From positions 51,888-115,887 of the forward strand of contig DASVVT010000004.1 of the NCBI GenBank assembly GCA_036386415.1: a DNA stretch of 64,000 nucleotides. Reading direction: 5' to 3'. The DNA is from DASVVT01 sp036386415. GTDB lineage: Bacteria; Acidobacteriota; Blastocatellia; Pyrinomonadales; Pyrinomonadaceae. The notes below the pieces were generated by a model. The model was given only the letters and a program-made list of their open reading frames with translations. It ran no database searches and was not told the origin of the DNA. Each line of letters opens with the position of its first letter. Position 1 is the stretch's first letter. Position numbers and translations under genes: made by a program. Below are positions 52,468-61,542 of this stretch, piece by piece.

Positions 52468-53585
52468 AATCACTAAAGGATCAAGGTGGCCTCAGCCTTC
52501 TTCTACACGGTCAAGTCTACGGGCAGCTACTTTGTCCTTGTGGATGATCAGTCCGGGGCCGGGGTCGGGGCGACCTATCACCTGAGCGTCACCGTTTACC
52601 CGCCGAGCGACCGCAAATGCACGACGTACACGAGCACCGACGTGCCGAAAACCATCCCGGCTGCTTCGGGCGGGGTGACTTCGACGCTCAACGTCCCCAA
52701 CCATGTGAAGTTTTCGAACCTGAAAGTTAATCTCAGCATCACACATGCTGCGACCGCCGACCTTGATGGCTCGCTCGTCGGGTCTGACAACAACGAGGTC
52801 GTGCTGTTCGACGATCCGTCAGCCGCAGGCGCGGGCGCGACTGCCCCGCAAATAGATGCGATCATTGATGACGAAGCGGCGATTCCGATCACCGGAGCCA
52901 CCTACTGGAAAACATCTTCCAGCCCGAAGGGTATGGCCGCCTCTACTGGTTCAAGAATCAGGACGCCTTCGGCACATGGACGCTGAAAGTCTTCGACGAC
53001 GCGAACAACGCCAGCGGTGGAACATTGAACAGTTGGGGCATCACCGTGTGCGAAGACCCAGACCTCTCCTGCCCGGCAACGCTGACGCAGAGCATTTATA
53101 GCAGCGATTTCGAAGCGGACGGTGGCAGCTTCACACACACGGTCACAGCCAACGAATGGGAGCGCGGCACGCCTTCCGCCGCGCCGATCACCACCTGCCA
53201 CAGCGGCACTAACTGTTGGAAGACCGATCTTGACGGCACGTACGACGCCAGTTCGAATCAGGAGCTGATCTCACCCAACATCGACCTGAGCACTGTCGCG
53301 GGACGGCTCATCACCTTCCAGTGGGCTATGAAGTACCAGATGGAAGGCGTTAACTGGGATCATGCTTTTGTTGAAGTGCGTGAGGTGGGCATGCCCGCCA
53401 ACGCGAAGAGGGTCTTCGAGCACAAAGCATCCACGCAGTTCAGGACCGGATTCGGCAGGACCAACTTTCTCCTTGACAATTCCGTGACATTCTATATAGT
53501 GACCGCGAACTTTCTTTCAAGGTCAGGGTATATCTCGCGTTCATCCGTTCCCGTTTTCCGAACTTTTCGTCAACCAGCAACCTAA
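52468..53585 (+). pseudogene. frameshifted remnant of a secreted P-domain protein
   Basis: Two reading frames join to a coherent but broken protein. Frame one (from about 52468 to 52890) encodes the end of a bacterial pre-peptidase C-terminal domain (TGSYFVLVDDQSGAGVGATY) and the first half of a proprotein-convertase P domain (FSNLKVNLSITHAATADLDG, then IDAIIDDEAAIPIT). After a shift between about 52885 and 52910, frame two (52907-53585) continues the same P domain with FQPEGYGRLYWFKNQDAFGT and TWTLKVFDDANNASGGTLNS, then a further domain with paired cysteines. The catalytic protease domain expected in front is missing, as is any signal peptide, and the C-terminus degenerates. I read it as a decaying 3' fragment. 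Confidence 0.7.
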
Positions 53586-53753
53586 CTGATATGTGTGGTG
53601 TCCCCCTCGCGTTGCGCATTCAAGTTAAAGCGTACCCCCGCTTTACCAAGGCTAAGTGCTTCCGCCGGGACTAAAGGGATTCCATCCGTAAATCTGTAAC
53701 CACCTGAGAGAGCACAACTGAGAATGTGGCACCCCCCGAGCCGCGATCCGTTA

Positions 53754-53862
53754 GGCGTTGAAAAGCAGCAGCCTTGCTTTTCAGCGCCGACGTGTATCTA
53801 CCGCCATAGTTGGGGGAGTCCTTCGCTGCCTGGTGATCTAAACCCCTGGACCCCAACTATGG
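53754..53862 (+). promoter_or_regulatory. structured 5' leader of the 1564-residue protein gene
   Basis: Two strong hairpins lie in series. The first (53754-53788) has a 13-base stem GGCGTTGAAAAGC/GCTTTTCAGCGCC with one wobble and a nine-base loop. The second has perfect 12-base arms CCATAGTTGGGG (53804-53815) and CCCCAACTATGG (53851-53862) around a 35-base loop. Its last two bases are the first two of the GGAGGAG ribosome-binding site (53861-53867), and the ATG is at 53870. Pairing could therefore affect ribosome access. I could not match a known riboswitch class. Confidence 0.6.
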
Positions 53863-53869
53863 AGGAGTT

Positions 53870-56800
53870 ATGAAACGATCCGGTTCCCCCCAATCTACCC
53901 TAAAACTTGGCAAGGCCACGCGTCTGACGCTCACTTTCGCCATCGTCCTTGCCGCAACATCATTCATCCTGGTATCAGGCTTGGCGCAGAAGAGCGCTCG
54001 TCTAAGTCCCGGCAATCCAGAGTCAGGTGCCGTCTCGAAGCAAGGAGCGCGGCGGTTCACCGAACCTGCATCGAAGCCTGCTGATTCCGCAGCGTCAATC
54101 GTACAGGATCAAGCCATTTCGCCTTTGGCCCCTGAGGTGGCTTCAAATTATACTTTCGCCACGGCGACGAACGCTTCGCTCACGGACATGTCCACCGGCA
54201 CGACGCAATTGCTCGCCGGTAACATTGACGATACGGCTTCAGCGCTCACCAATATTGGATTCGACTTCTTTTTTCAGGGGGCGAGGTTCACCCAGTTCTC
54301 CATCAACGAGAACGGTGTCCTGCGTCTCGGCGCAACCGCGCAGACCTCAACCCCATACAAGCCTTTAGCTCAAGCGAACATCCCGATCATCACCGCTTAC
54401 GGCGCAGACCAGCGCACACACACGGGAGATGGAAAAGTACATTTCAAAGTTATCGGCTCTGCACCCAATCGCACACTGGTCGTCGAGTGGCTCAACAACC
54501 AGGCCAATTTCAATACGGGTGGAACGGCAGACCTGACCTATCAGGTCAGACTCTATGAGAGGACGGGCGTGATTGAATCCGTCTACGGCAGCATGACCAT
54601 GAGCACGGCAGGCGCTGCCGACGCCAATTCAAGAGACCCGCACATAGGCTTCTCTTCAAGCAACTTGGCCGGAACGGTCGGCTCCGTGACGGCACCGCAA
54701 TCGGGCGCACCCGCGCCGACCTTCAACGGTGCTTCGGCCACGCCTGTTGCCAATCTCTACACGGCTGGCGCGATCACCGTGTTGACCTCCGCCGCTCAGG
54801 GATCGAGGAGAATCTTCTCTTACACGCCTCCCGTCCCGACCGCACCGACCGGTCTAACATTCAGCGGCGTCACGGCGATAGGCATGACACTCAACTGGAC
54901 GGATTCGGCTGATGAAACAATCTATGCTGTATACCGCTCGCTCGATGGCACTAACTATACCTTCGACGGCACGGCAGCGCAGAATGCTGTCTCATACACA
55001 GCGTCCGGGCTGAATCCCAGTACAAACTATTTCTGGCAGGTCAATGCCGTTTCCGAAGGGGCTTTAAGCTCAGCGCTCGCTGGCAGCCAGACGACAGCGG
55101 CGGCGGGAAATATCACTTCGGCAGCGTCGGGCAATTGGAGCAATACTGCCACCTGGAGTGGCGGCGCTGTTCCGACTGCGGGCGACAATGTGACGATTGC
55201 CAGCGGCCACACAGTCACCATTGATTCAAGCAATGCCTTGAATGTGACAGTTCAGAGTGGCGCTATATTGCAATTTGAACAGACCACGGCAAGAACTTTG
55301 ACGGTCGGTCAATCGGTCACGATTGATTCCGGCGGCACGTTCCAATCTAACCCGGCAGGCACGGTCACCACGCACGTCCTCTCTGTCGGAGCGAATTTGA
55401 CCAACAACGGCACGCTCGATTTCAGCACCAACGGCAACACCGCTGGAGCGGGCATCACCTTCACCGGCGCGAGTGACGCATCCTTTACGCTCGGCGGCAG
55501 CAGCACGACCGATTTCAAACAGACGAGCGGCGTCACCCTCAATAAAGGAACGAACAACACGCCGGTGCTGACGTTCACGCCCGGCGGCACGATCACTGTG
55601 TTGGGAGCTAACACGGTTGGATTCCTGACAATCACCAACGGCACATTCAAAGTATCAGGCGCTAACGCGTTCAGTAATCCGGTCTTCAACGCGGCGGCTT
55701 ATGCCATTCCGGCGGCGGGCGGATTCTGGATGAACAATGCTAATGCAACGGTCGTCGGCCTGAACGGCTCGCCGACAGTTACGGGCCTGTTCAGGATGAC
55801 GCTGGGCACGTTCAATATCGGCACGGCCACCGGCAACTCTATGGGCTTCGCCGCAGGCGCCAACATCAACGTCGAGGGAGGCGCAATCAACTCGACGGGA
55901 CGCTTCGGCGTGGCCGCTTCGGCCAATTCCATCACCTACAACCAATCCGGCGGCACGATCACGGTGTGCACCATCGGCAATGCCTCGACCACGCTCGCCA
56001 GCTTTGACCTCGGAACGGGCGTCGGAACTACGAACATTACCGGCGGCACCATCGTCGTTCAGCTTGCGAACACCGGCGGTTCCGGTCCGCGCGATTTCCG
56101 TAACCAGTCCGGCCTGACCGGCACGACTACTGTGACGGGCGGCACGGTGCAGTTAGGCAATGCCGCATCGGGCGCGGCCAAAGCGTTCACTATCGCTGGC
56201 GTGCTTCCGAATCTGGTCATAGACAATACCTCTGCCGGGCATTCGGCGACCTTCAATACGCCTGCTGTGTTCAACAACATCACCCGTAACATCACCATCA
56301 ACACGGGCACGACGCTGAACATCGGCAACAACGTGTTCCTGATGAACGGGGCGACGCTGACCAATAACGGAACTCTCACTGCCAACGGGGCGAGTTCCAA
56401 TTTCGTCTGGTTCCTGACCACTTCGCCTCAGTCATATACAGGCAGCGGCACAGTGACCAGCCCGATGACAAATTTCGCAATGCAGGCGGACATGGGTCTA
56501 ACCATTGACCAGGCATCGCCCAACATCGTTTGCACTGCCATCAGACTATTTAGTGGCAGTGTCACGGGCTCGAACAAACTGACGCTCGGCACAGGCGGCG
56601 CAAGCACCGGCGTTGTCCAGATCGGTAATACGACGACGCCAACGGCAGCCGGAACCTTCGACGTGCCGCTGACCTTCAATCTCGGCACGGGCGGAGAGAC
56701 GATCTCCTATTTGAGGACGACAACCTCAAGAACCACCGGCGGCGAGGTCAACCCGACGCGCACCCTCACCAGCATGACCTATGATGACAACGACCTGACC

Positions 56801-58564
56801 CACACGGTCACCATCGCGGGCGGCGACCTGACGCTCTCCAGCACGGCCACGGCGCTCACCATGACCAACGGCAGGATCATCACCGGCAGCAACAATCTGA
56901 TCCTCAGCTCGGGCACAGCGACCGTCACGCGCACCAACGGATATGTTGACGGCAACTTCAGGAAGGCTTACTCCGCCAGCGCCTCGAAGGTTTTTGAAGT
57001 CGGGACGGCCAACGGCTATTCGCCTGTCACGGCCAACGTCACTGCCGGGGCGCCCGGCAACCTGACTGTCAAGGCCGTGCAAGGCCCGCAGCCGAACTTG
57101 TCCGGGGCAAACGCTCTGCAAAGGTACTGGACGCTGACCGGCGCGGGTCTCACAGCCGACCTGACGTTCCAGTATAGGCCAACCGACCCTGTCGGTAATG
57201 AAGCAGCCTACAACGTCTTCAGATACAACGGTACGTTTACCAATCTCGGCGGGGTGATCAACACGGGCGCGGATACTGCTGCCGTCACCGGCGTCACGTC
57301 TCTCAACGGAGACTGGACGGCGGCTGAGCCGGGCTCGGATGCGCTCAGAAGCATGTCTATCAGCGACGTGAGCACAGTCGAGACCGATTCAGGAAACCAC
57401 CTCGTCTCGTTCACCGTGACCCTGTCATCGACCAGTGCTTTGACGGCGTCTGCAAGCTGGTCTACGACCCCCGGTACGGCTCAGACACCTTCGGACTACG
57501 CAGCGAGCGCCGGAACGGTCAGCTTCTCTCCGGGCGCGACCATGCAAACGATCATGGTGCCGGTCAATGGTGATGTCTTCGACGAAGCCAACGAGAACTT
57601 CTTCGTTAACCTGACCAGTCCGGGTAATTCGACTATCAGTGACGCGACGGGCGTTTGCACGATCATCGACGACGACATTAACTCGGGTGACTTCGACGGC
57701 GATGGCATCAACGATTCGTCGGTCTTCCGTCCCGTCGCAGACAACCCTGGCGAGGCCAAGTGGTATGTCCTCAACAGCGCTGACCAGTCCGTCACCGAAC
57801 AGCAGTTCGGCGCTTCGACGGACATCCCTGTCGCGGGTGATTTCGACGGCGACGGCAAGAAAGACATCGCCGTCTTCCGTGGAAACGACGACGGCATGGG
57901 CGGCGGCGCGTTCTACGTCTCGAATGGCTCTCCGCAGGACTTCGATAAATACGTCTGGGGAGCCAACGGCGACGTGCCTGTGATTGGCGACTACGACGGC
58001 GACCTCAAATCCGATGTCGCGGTCTTCCGTCCATCAGACGGCAACTGGTACATACGCAGGAGCTCAGACGAACAATTGCTCGTCCAGCAGTGGGGACTTG
58101 CGACAGACAGGCTCGTGCCCGCTGACTACGACGCTGACGGCAAGACCGACCTGGCCGTGTTCCGCAATGACGACCCGTCGCCGGGCAGCGGCACCTGGTA
58201 CATCCTTAGAAGCTCCGACGCCGGATGGATTGTCCAGCAGTGGGGCTCCACTACGGACAAGCTGGTTCCGGCAGACTACGATGTTGACGGTAAGGCAGAC
58301 ATCGCCGTCTGGCGTCCCTCCGATGGTTACTGGTATATCCTCCGAAGCTCCAACAACGTGTTGCAAGCCACGCAGTGGGGCACGAGCGGCGATGTGCCTG
58401 TGGCTGGGGATTATGACGGAGACAGCAAGGCCGACACAGCCGTCTGGCGGCCATCGGATGGTAAGTTCTACATCCTGAAGAGCTCCGATAATACCTACAT
58501 CGGGCCAGCCTGGGGTACGAACGGAGACGTGCCCGTGGCGTCCAAGTACGTCCCCGTGCAGTAG
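53870..58564 (+). CDS. large secreted protein with Fn3, Calx-beta and FG-GAP repeats
   Basis: A 1564-residue exported protein. Residues 1-41 are a signal peptide (basic start, hydrophobic core near 20-38). Residues 80-330 form a beta-rich domain (NIGFDFFFQGARFTQFSINE). A fibronectin III domain covers about 325-405 (SADETIYAVYRSLDGTNYTF). Residues 410-1160 are Gly/Thr/Asn-rich repeats of a beta-helix adhesin type (GTLTNNGTL-like units). A Calx-beta domain is near 1165-1270 (VFDEANENFFVNLTSP). The last 290 residues hold about six FG-GAP/VCBS-like repeats with Ca-binding DGDGKxD cores (DFDGDGKKDIAVFR, DYDADGKTDLAVF, DYDGDSKADTAVW). Likely a surface or released adhesin-like protein. The start follows a GGAGGAG site behind a structured leader. 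Confidence 0.88.
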   Translation: MKRSGSPQSTLKLGKATRLTLTFAIVLAATSFILVSGLAQKSARLSPGNPESGAVSKQGARRFTEPASKPADSAASIVQDQAISPLAPEVASNYTFATATNASLTDMSTGTTQLLAGNIDDTASALTNIGFDFFFQGARFTQFSINENGVLRLGATAQTSTPYKPLAQANIPIITAYGADQRTHTGDGKVHFKVIGSAPNRTLVVEWLNNQANFNTGGTADLTYQVRLYERTGVIESVYGSMTMSTAGAADANSRDPHIGFSSSNLAGTVGSVTAPQSGAPAPTFNGASATPVANLYTAGAITVLTSAAQGSRRIFSYTPPVPTAPTGLTFSGVTAIGMTLNWTDSADETIYAVYRSLDGTNYTFDGTAAQNAVSYTASGLNPSTNYFWQVNAVSEGALSSALAGSQTTAAAGNITSAASGNWSNTATWSGGAVPTAGDNVTIASGHTVTIDSSNALNVTVQSGAILQFEQTTARTLTVGQSVTIDSGGTFQSNPAGTVTTHVLSVGANLTNNGTLDFSTNGNTAGAGITFTGASDASFTLGGSSTTDFKQTSGVTLNKGTNNTPVLTFTPGGTITVLGANTVGFLTITNGTFKVSGANAFSNPVFNAAAYAIPAAGGFWMNNANATVVGLNGSPTVTGLFRMTLGTFNIGTATGNSMGFAAGANINVEGGAINSTGRFGVAASANSITYNQSGGTITVCTIGNASTTLASFDLGTGVGTTNITGGTIVVQLANTGGSGPRDFRNQSGLTGTTTVTGGTVQLGNAASGAAKAFTIAGVLPNLVIDNTSAGHSATFNTPAVFNNITRNITINTGTTLNIGNNVFLMNGATLTNNGTLTANGASSNFVWFLTTSPQSYTGSGTVTSPMTNFAMQADMGLTIDQASPNIVCTAIRLFSGSVTGSNKLTLGTGGASTGVVQIGNTTTPTAAGTFDVPLTFNLGTGGETISYLRTTTSRTTGGEVNPTRTLTSMTYDDNDLTHTVTIAGGDLTLSSTATALTMTNGRIITGSNNLILSSGTATVTRTNGYVDGNFRKAYSASASKVFEVGTANGYSPVTANVTAGAPGNLTVKAVQGPQPNLSGANALQRYWTLTGAGLTADLTFQYRPTDPVGNEAAYNVFRYNGTFTNLGGVINTGADTAAVTGVTSLNGDWTAAEPGSDALRSMSISDVSTVETDSGNHLVSFTVTLSSTSALTASASWSTTPGTAQTPSDYAASAGTVSFSPGATMQTIMVPVNGDVFDEANENFFVNLTSPGNSTISDATGVCTIIDDDINSGDFDGDGINDSSVFRPVADNPGEAKWYVLNSADQSVTEQQFGASTDIPVAGDFDGDGKKDIAVFRGNDDGMGGGAFYVSNGSPQDFDKYVWGANGDVPVIGDYDGDLKSDVAVFRPSDGNWYIRRSSDEQLLVQQWGLATDRLVPADYDADGKTDLAVFRNDDPSPGSGTWYILRSSDAGWIVQQWGSTTDKLVPADYDVDGKADIAVWRPSDGYWYILRSSNNVLQATQWGTSGDVPVAGDYDGDSKADTAVWRPSDGKFYILKSSDNTYIGPAWGTNGDVPVASKYVPVQ

Positions 58565-58598
58565 CCTCTAGCCAGGCAGAACTAGAAACCAGGCTTCG

Positions 58599-58652
58599 GT
58601 CAGCTTTCGCGTTCCTATGAGCTTGAAGGCTATCAGGAACGCGAAAGCTGAC
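58599..58652. terminator. long perfect hairpin after the FG-GAP protein gene
   Basis: A perfect 18-base stem (GTCAGCTTTCGCGTTCCT and AGGAACGCGAAAGCTGAC) with an 18-base loop, 35 bases after the stop codon. There is no U tract, so it may stabilise the mRNA end more than terminate. Confidence 0.6.
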
Positions 58653-58704
58653 AGTCGCTTGAAACCCTGACCGCTCTCTGGTGGCGCTGCCACCGAATAA
58701 ACCG

Positions 58705-58748
58705 AAAGGGCTGAGGATTTGCCTGTTGGCTTATCCTCAGCCCTTTTA
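58705..58748. terminator. intrinsic terminator
   Basis: Stem AAAGGGCTGAGGAT/ATCCTCAGCCCTTT with a 14-base loop, followed by TTTTAA on the plus strand. It is placed to end transcription of the large secreted-protein gene, with the 58599 hairpin as backup. Confidence 0.75.
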
Positions 58749-58835
58749 ACCTGCGCGTCCACATCCGGCGCGCAGCATACTCGTCGGGATAAATTTTATC
58801 TGACGCATGACAACCTTTCCCCGCCCGGCATTAGC

Positions 58836-59188
58836 GGGGTAATAGAGTGTTGCTCACTTGATTCAATAGCATAGCGTTTGTTCCTTCAGTGCATAGTTAT
58901 ATAATTTGTGTTGGATGTATAATTGTCTCGCACATAGTTATGTGGGTTAAATACTACCTTATCGCGCTATTAGTTGTGCCGATCATATCAGCACTTGCTA
59001 CTGCCATACATGAAATAACCAAAAAGGGGAGTAATGATGCATTTGGTGGCTGTGCGGTTGGGCTTATATTGGGATTCGTTGGAATGTTAATACTTGGCTT
59101 TATTCTAATGATAGTTATGGGTTTACTTGGTTATAATTAATAAGCCCCTTTGATTAGAAATGTTTTGTGCCCAACACACTATTACCCC
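58836..59188. repeat. inverted-repeat-bounded AT-rich segment
   Basis: GGGGTAATAGAGTGTTG (58836-58852) and its inverted partner CAACACACTATTACCCC (59172-59188) match at 16 of 17 positions and bracket an AT-rich 320-base stretch holding one small gene. No transposase is present. It might be a miniature element or an inserted piece, or a chance pair. Confidence 0.4.
58940..59140 (+). CDS. small two-helix membrane protein
   Basis: A 66-residue hydrophobic protein with two membrane segments (ALLVVPIISALATA near residue 9 and AVGLILGFVGMLILGFILMI near 38) joined by a short polar loop with HEITKKGSND. The frame is open to a GTG at 58889; ATG 58940 is a better start, but neither has a clear ribosome-binding site. 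Base composition is much lower in GC than neighbouring genes. Function unknown; it lies between two inverted repeats and may be foreign. Confidence 0.45.
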   Translation: MWVKYYLIALLVVPIISALATAIHEITKKGSNDAFGGCAVGLILGFVGMLILGFILMIVMGLLGYN

Positions 59189-59347
59189 ACTACCCGCCCG
59201 GCCTTCTCATTGTCTTCCGTTTATAGTAGGGCTCGCCAGTTCTGAGCGGCGCGCGGCGACAACAACTCTTGACGCTGGCCTACAGATTACCGTAGAAGCA
59301 CTACGAACACGCGCCGCGATACACGATTCTCGAGGGAGACGGTCTGT

Positions 59348-59863
59348 ATGCCACACATTTACTTCGTCAATGCATTCGCGCTCGTGCTCGTCTTTGTCGC
59401 CCTCGCCGGGGCGCAGGAGAAGACGAAGCCTGCCCGCAACCCTGTTGACAGAGTCGAACAGATAATCCTTCAGCTTGAGCATGAGACGATGGAGGCCATT
59501 AAGAACAAGGACACAGAGGCGCTCAGCCGCATCCTGGCCGAAGACTTTATCTTCCGCAGTCCTGCCGGGCCTGATCTCACGAGAGACCAGTTTCTCAACA
59601 GCATCAAAGCGTTTCCCGTCAAGGTTCAGGCGATCTGGGGCGAGGAGCTGAAAGTGAAGGTCTACGACCAGACGGCTGTGCTCACCGGCGTGCAGCGTGC
59701 CCGAACCGCGAGCACTGAAGGCAAAGAAGAAGAAACGAGCGCGGGTGCGTTCACAGACATCTTCATCAGACGCAAGGGGCGCTGGCTGCTGGTGCTGGCC
59801 TACAGTGTAGACCTACAACCCACGCGGCAACCATCAAAGCCGGAACTGCCAACGAGCAAATGA
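59348..59863 (+). CDS. secreted DUF4440/NTF2-like protein
   Basis: A 171-residue protein with a signal peptide (residues 1-22, ending ALAGAQ) and an NTF2-like fold: helical start EQIILQLEHETMEAIKNKDT, LSRILAEDFIFRSPAG near 66, strand KVKVYDQTAVLTGVQ near 108 and the end GAFTDIFIRRKGRWLLVLAY near 133. This pattern matches the DUF4440 group, often related to ketosteroid isomerase but of unknown reaction. A GGGAG site lies about nine bases before the ATG. Confidence 0.8.
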   Translation: MPHIYFVNAFALVLVFVALAGAQEKTKPARNPVDRVEQIILQLEHETMEAIKNKDTEALSRILAEDFIFRSPAGPDLTRDQFLNSIKAFPVKVQAIWGEELKVKVYDQTAVLTGVQRARTASTEGKEEETSAGAFTDIFIRRKGRWLLVLAYSVDLQPTRQPSKPELPTSK

Positions 59864-60240
59864 GAAGAAGGAGAAGACATGAGCAGGAAGAAGAGATGCG
59901 GGACAACGAATTTAGGAGACGAAAACAAAAGCGCTTTTATTCTTCTTTTAAGTTTACATTCATCATTGCGCCATTTCTTCTTCCTGTTTGCATCCGCCTC
60001 ACAGCTAGTGCATCTTCCGTTTTGTGAGCCTCTCTCAGGCCGAAAGCCCGCGCCCTAAACGTCGGCCCACACTGAGGGTCTGGTTGGCGGCCACTTCTTG
60101 ACTCACTACCAGAGCAGGCTTATCCTTACCCGCCTCCTGTTAGCACGTTGCCGAAATCAGTGGCCGCAGCAGCAGGCATCCCCCCCTCAAGCGAGAGAGA
60201 GCGTGTCTGGGTCGCGGACAGGCCCCGGAGCGAATCATTA
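59864..60240. other. intergenic region without recognised features
   Basis: I see no gene, RNA or member of the hairpin families here. A GGAG at about 60226 is the likely ribosome-binding site of the next gene. The first 60 bases have an AAG-rich stretch. Confidence 0.35.
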
Positions 60241-61401
60241 ATGCGATCAATACCCTTTCAACATTCAATTAGCGCTTTACTGATCATCTGCCTCATGATT
60301 GCGACGAGCGTCTTCGCGTCCCTGCGGATTCCTCTCCGGGCGGACGCCAGGGTCGCAGAATCGAAAGCGTCTCACCCGGGCGCGGCGCAGGATCGTGAGA
60401 TTGCAGCGCGCTTCGCTCCCGTGTTTTACCAGTCAGTCGGTCCGCAAAGGCGCAGCGACTTCATCACCAACTTTGATTTCGACGGCGACTGGCGGGGCGA
60501 CAACAACTGGGACAACGCAGAGAAGACCGGCTTACCCTTAAAAGCCTACGTCTATTACGGCGTGAGCGAGACATTGACGCACTACTTCATCCACTACGCA
60601 GTCTTTCACCCGCGCGACTACAAAGGAGGCTCGCGCGGCAAGCTGCTCAGCGAATTGCTCCGGCAGGGAGCCAAGCGTGGAAGCCGCCTTGATCCGACAG
60701 GGATGGCGGAAGACGCAGCCTTCGCGCATGAGAACGATATGGAAGGCTGCCTCGTTGTCGTCGCCAAAAACGGAGCTGATCCTCAGCGCGCCTCCGTTTC
60801 TTTCGTCGAGACGATGTCGCACAACCATTTTCTCAAGTACGTGCCCGATGGCGACGGCGCTGCCGGGGGTTATGAGCCTGTGCGTGTGGAAGAGCAGAGG
60901 CCGGAGCTGTATATAGAGCCCAAGGGACACGGCATCAAGTCCAACGTGAGCAACAGGAAGTCTGTTGAGGGAAGGAACATGCTGGTCTACAGGTTTACCG
61001 GCAGCGCCGAGAATCCGGACGCTCAGCGCGATAAGACTGTCGGCTACGAGCTGTTGCCGATCTACGGGACGCTCTGGGCGCGCGCGCGCGGCGGCGTCAA
61101 CGAGACCTACGGCGCGACCTTCGACTACGCCAGCATCAACGTGGACGTGGCGCAGAAGTCCGGTCAGACCGCGAGCCGCAAATTCAACCTGGGCGTCCTC
61201 GGCGCGGCCTTCGCGGGCAAGGTCGGTGCCAGGAACATGGCGCGTCCGCCCTGGGGCTGGTTCGATAGAGATGAGCGTGGCGAATTGACGGGGCGCTGGT
61301 TCTTCGATCCCGCCCAGACCATCAAACGTCACTTCAATCCGGCGGGAAGCTTCTCGCTGGCCTATCTGCACGCGCCCTTTCTAGGACTCTTCCGGCAATA
61401 G
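60241..61401 (+). CDS. hypothetical exported protein
   Basis: A 386-residue protein with a signal peptide (residues 8-24, then SVFASLRI). The mature part has ITNFDFDGDWRGDNNWDNAE near 78, AYVYYGVSETLTHYFIHYAV near 102, HENDMEGCLVVVAKNG near 165 and SHNHFLKYVPDGDG. The acidic/aromatic opening and the HENDMEG and HNHF segments suggest a metal-binding beta-sandwich, loosely like the Vps62 or NPP1 folds (HxxDxE pattern), but this is a guess. The ATG at 60241 has a GGAG site 11 bases ahead; an earlier in-frame start at 60148 lacks one. Confidence 0.65.
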   Translation: MRSIPFQHSISALLIICLMIATSVFASLRIPLRADARVAESKASHPGAAQDREIAARFAPVFYQSVGPQRRSDFITNFDFDGDWRGDNNWDNAEKTGLPLKAYVYYGVSETLTHYFIHYAVFHPRDYKGGSRGKLLSELLRQGAKRGSRLDPTGMAEDAAFAHENDMEGCLVVVAKNGADPQRASVSFVETMSHNHFLKYVPDGDGAAGGYEPVRVEEQRPELYIEPKGHGIKSNVSNRKSVEGRNMLVYRFTGSAENPDAQRDKTVGYELLPIYGTLWARARGGVNETYGATFDYASINVDVAQKSGQTASRKFNLGVLGAAFAGKVGARNMARPPWGWFDRDERGELTGRWFFDPAQTIKRHFNPAGSFSLAYLHAPFLGLFRQ

Positions 61402-61420
61402 CGCCGTAAGCTTAACCCTC

Positions 61421-61514
61421 GCCCAAACTCCGTTCATTGTCGCGGTTTGTTCGAAGTCAGTCGCGGTGCGTGCCGGGGTCTACGGAGCGCGCTGCTCGAA
61501 TGAGTTGTGAAGTC
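61421..61514 (-). other. attC-like site 1 (downstream of the methyltransferase gene)
   Basis: On the minus strand it begins near TTCACAACTCATTCGAGC and ends near GGAGTTTGGGC, with imperfect inverted symmetry between. The opening shares ACAACTCATTCGA with the attC-like site at 63278-63378. The R'-type end is degenerate, so this is the least certain of the inner sites. Confidence 0.45.
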
Positions 61515-61542
61515 AACGGCGGGGCAGAACACGAAGCCCAGC

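Noticed and set aside
53590..53869. Cyclic di-GMP or other known riboswitch in the leader
   Set aside because: I could not find the conserved core bases of any riboswitch class I know; only the hairpins are supported.
54027..58454. Several long open frames antisense to the 1564-residue protein gene
   Set aside because: They mirror the codon pattern of a clearly real repeat protein, have no ribosome-binding sites, and their predicted products are low-complexity.
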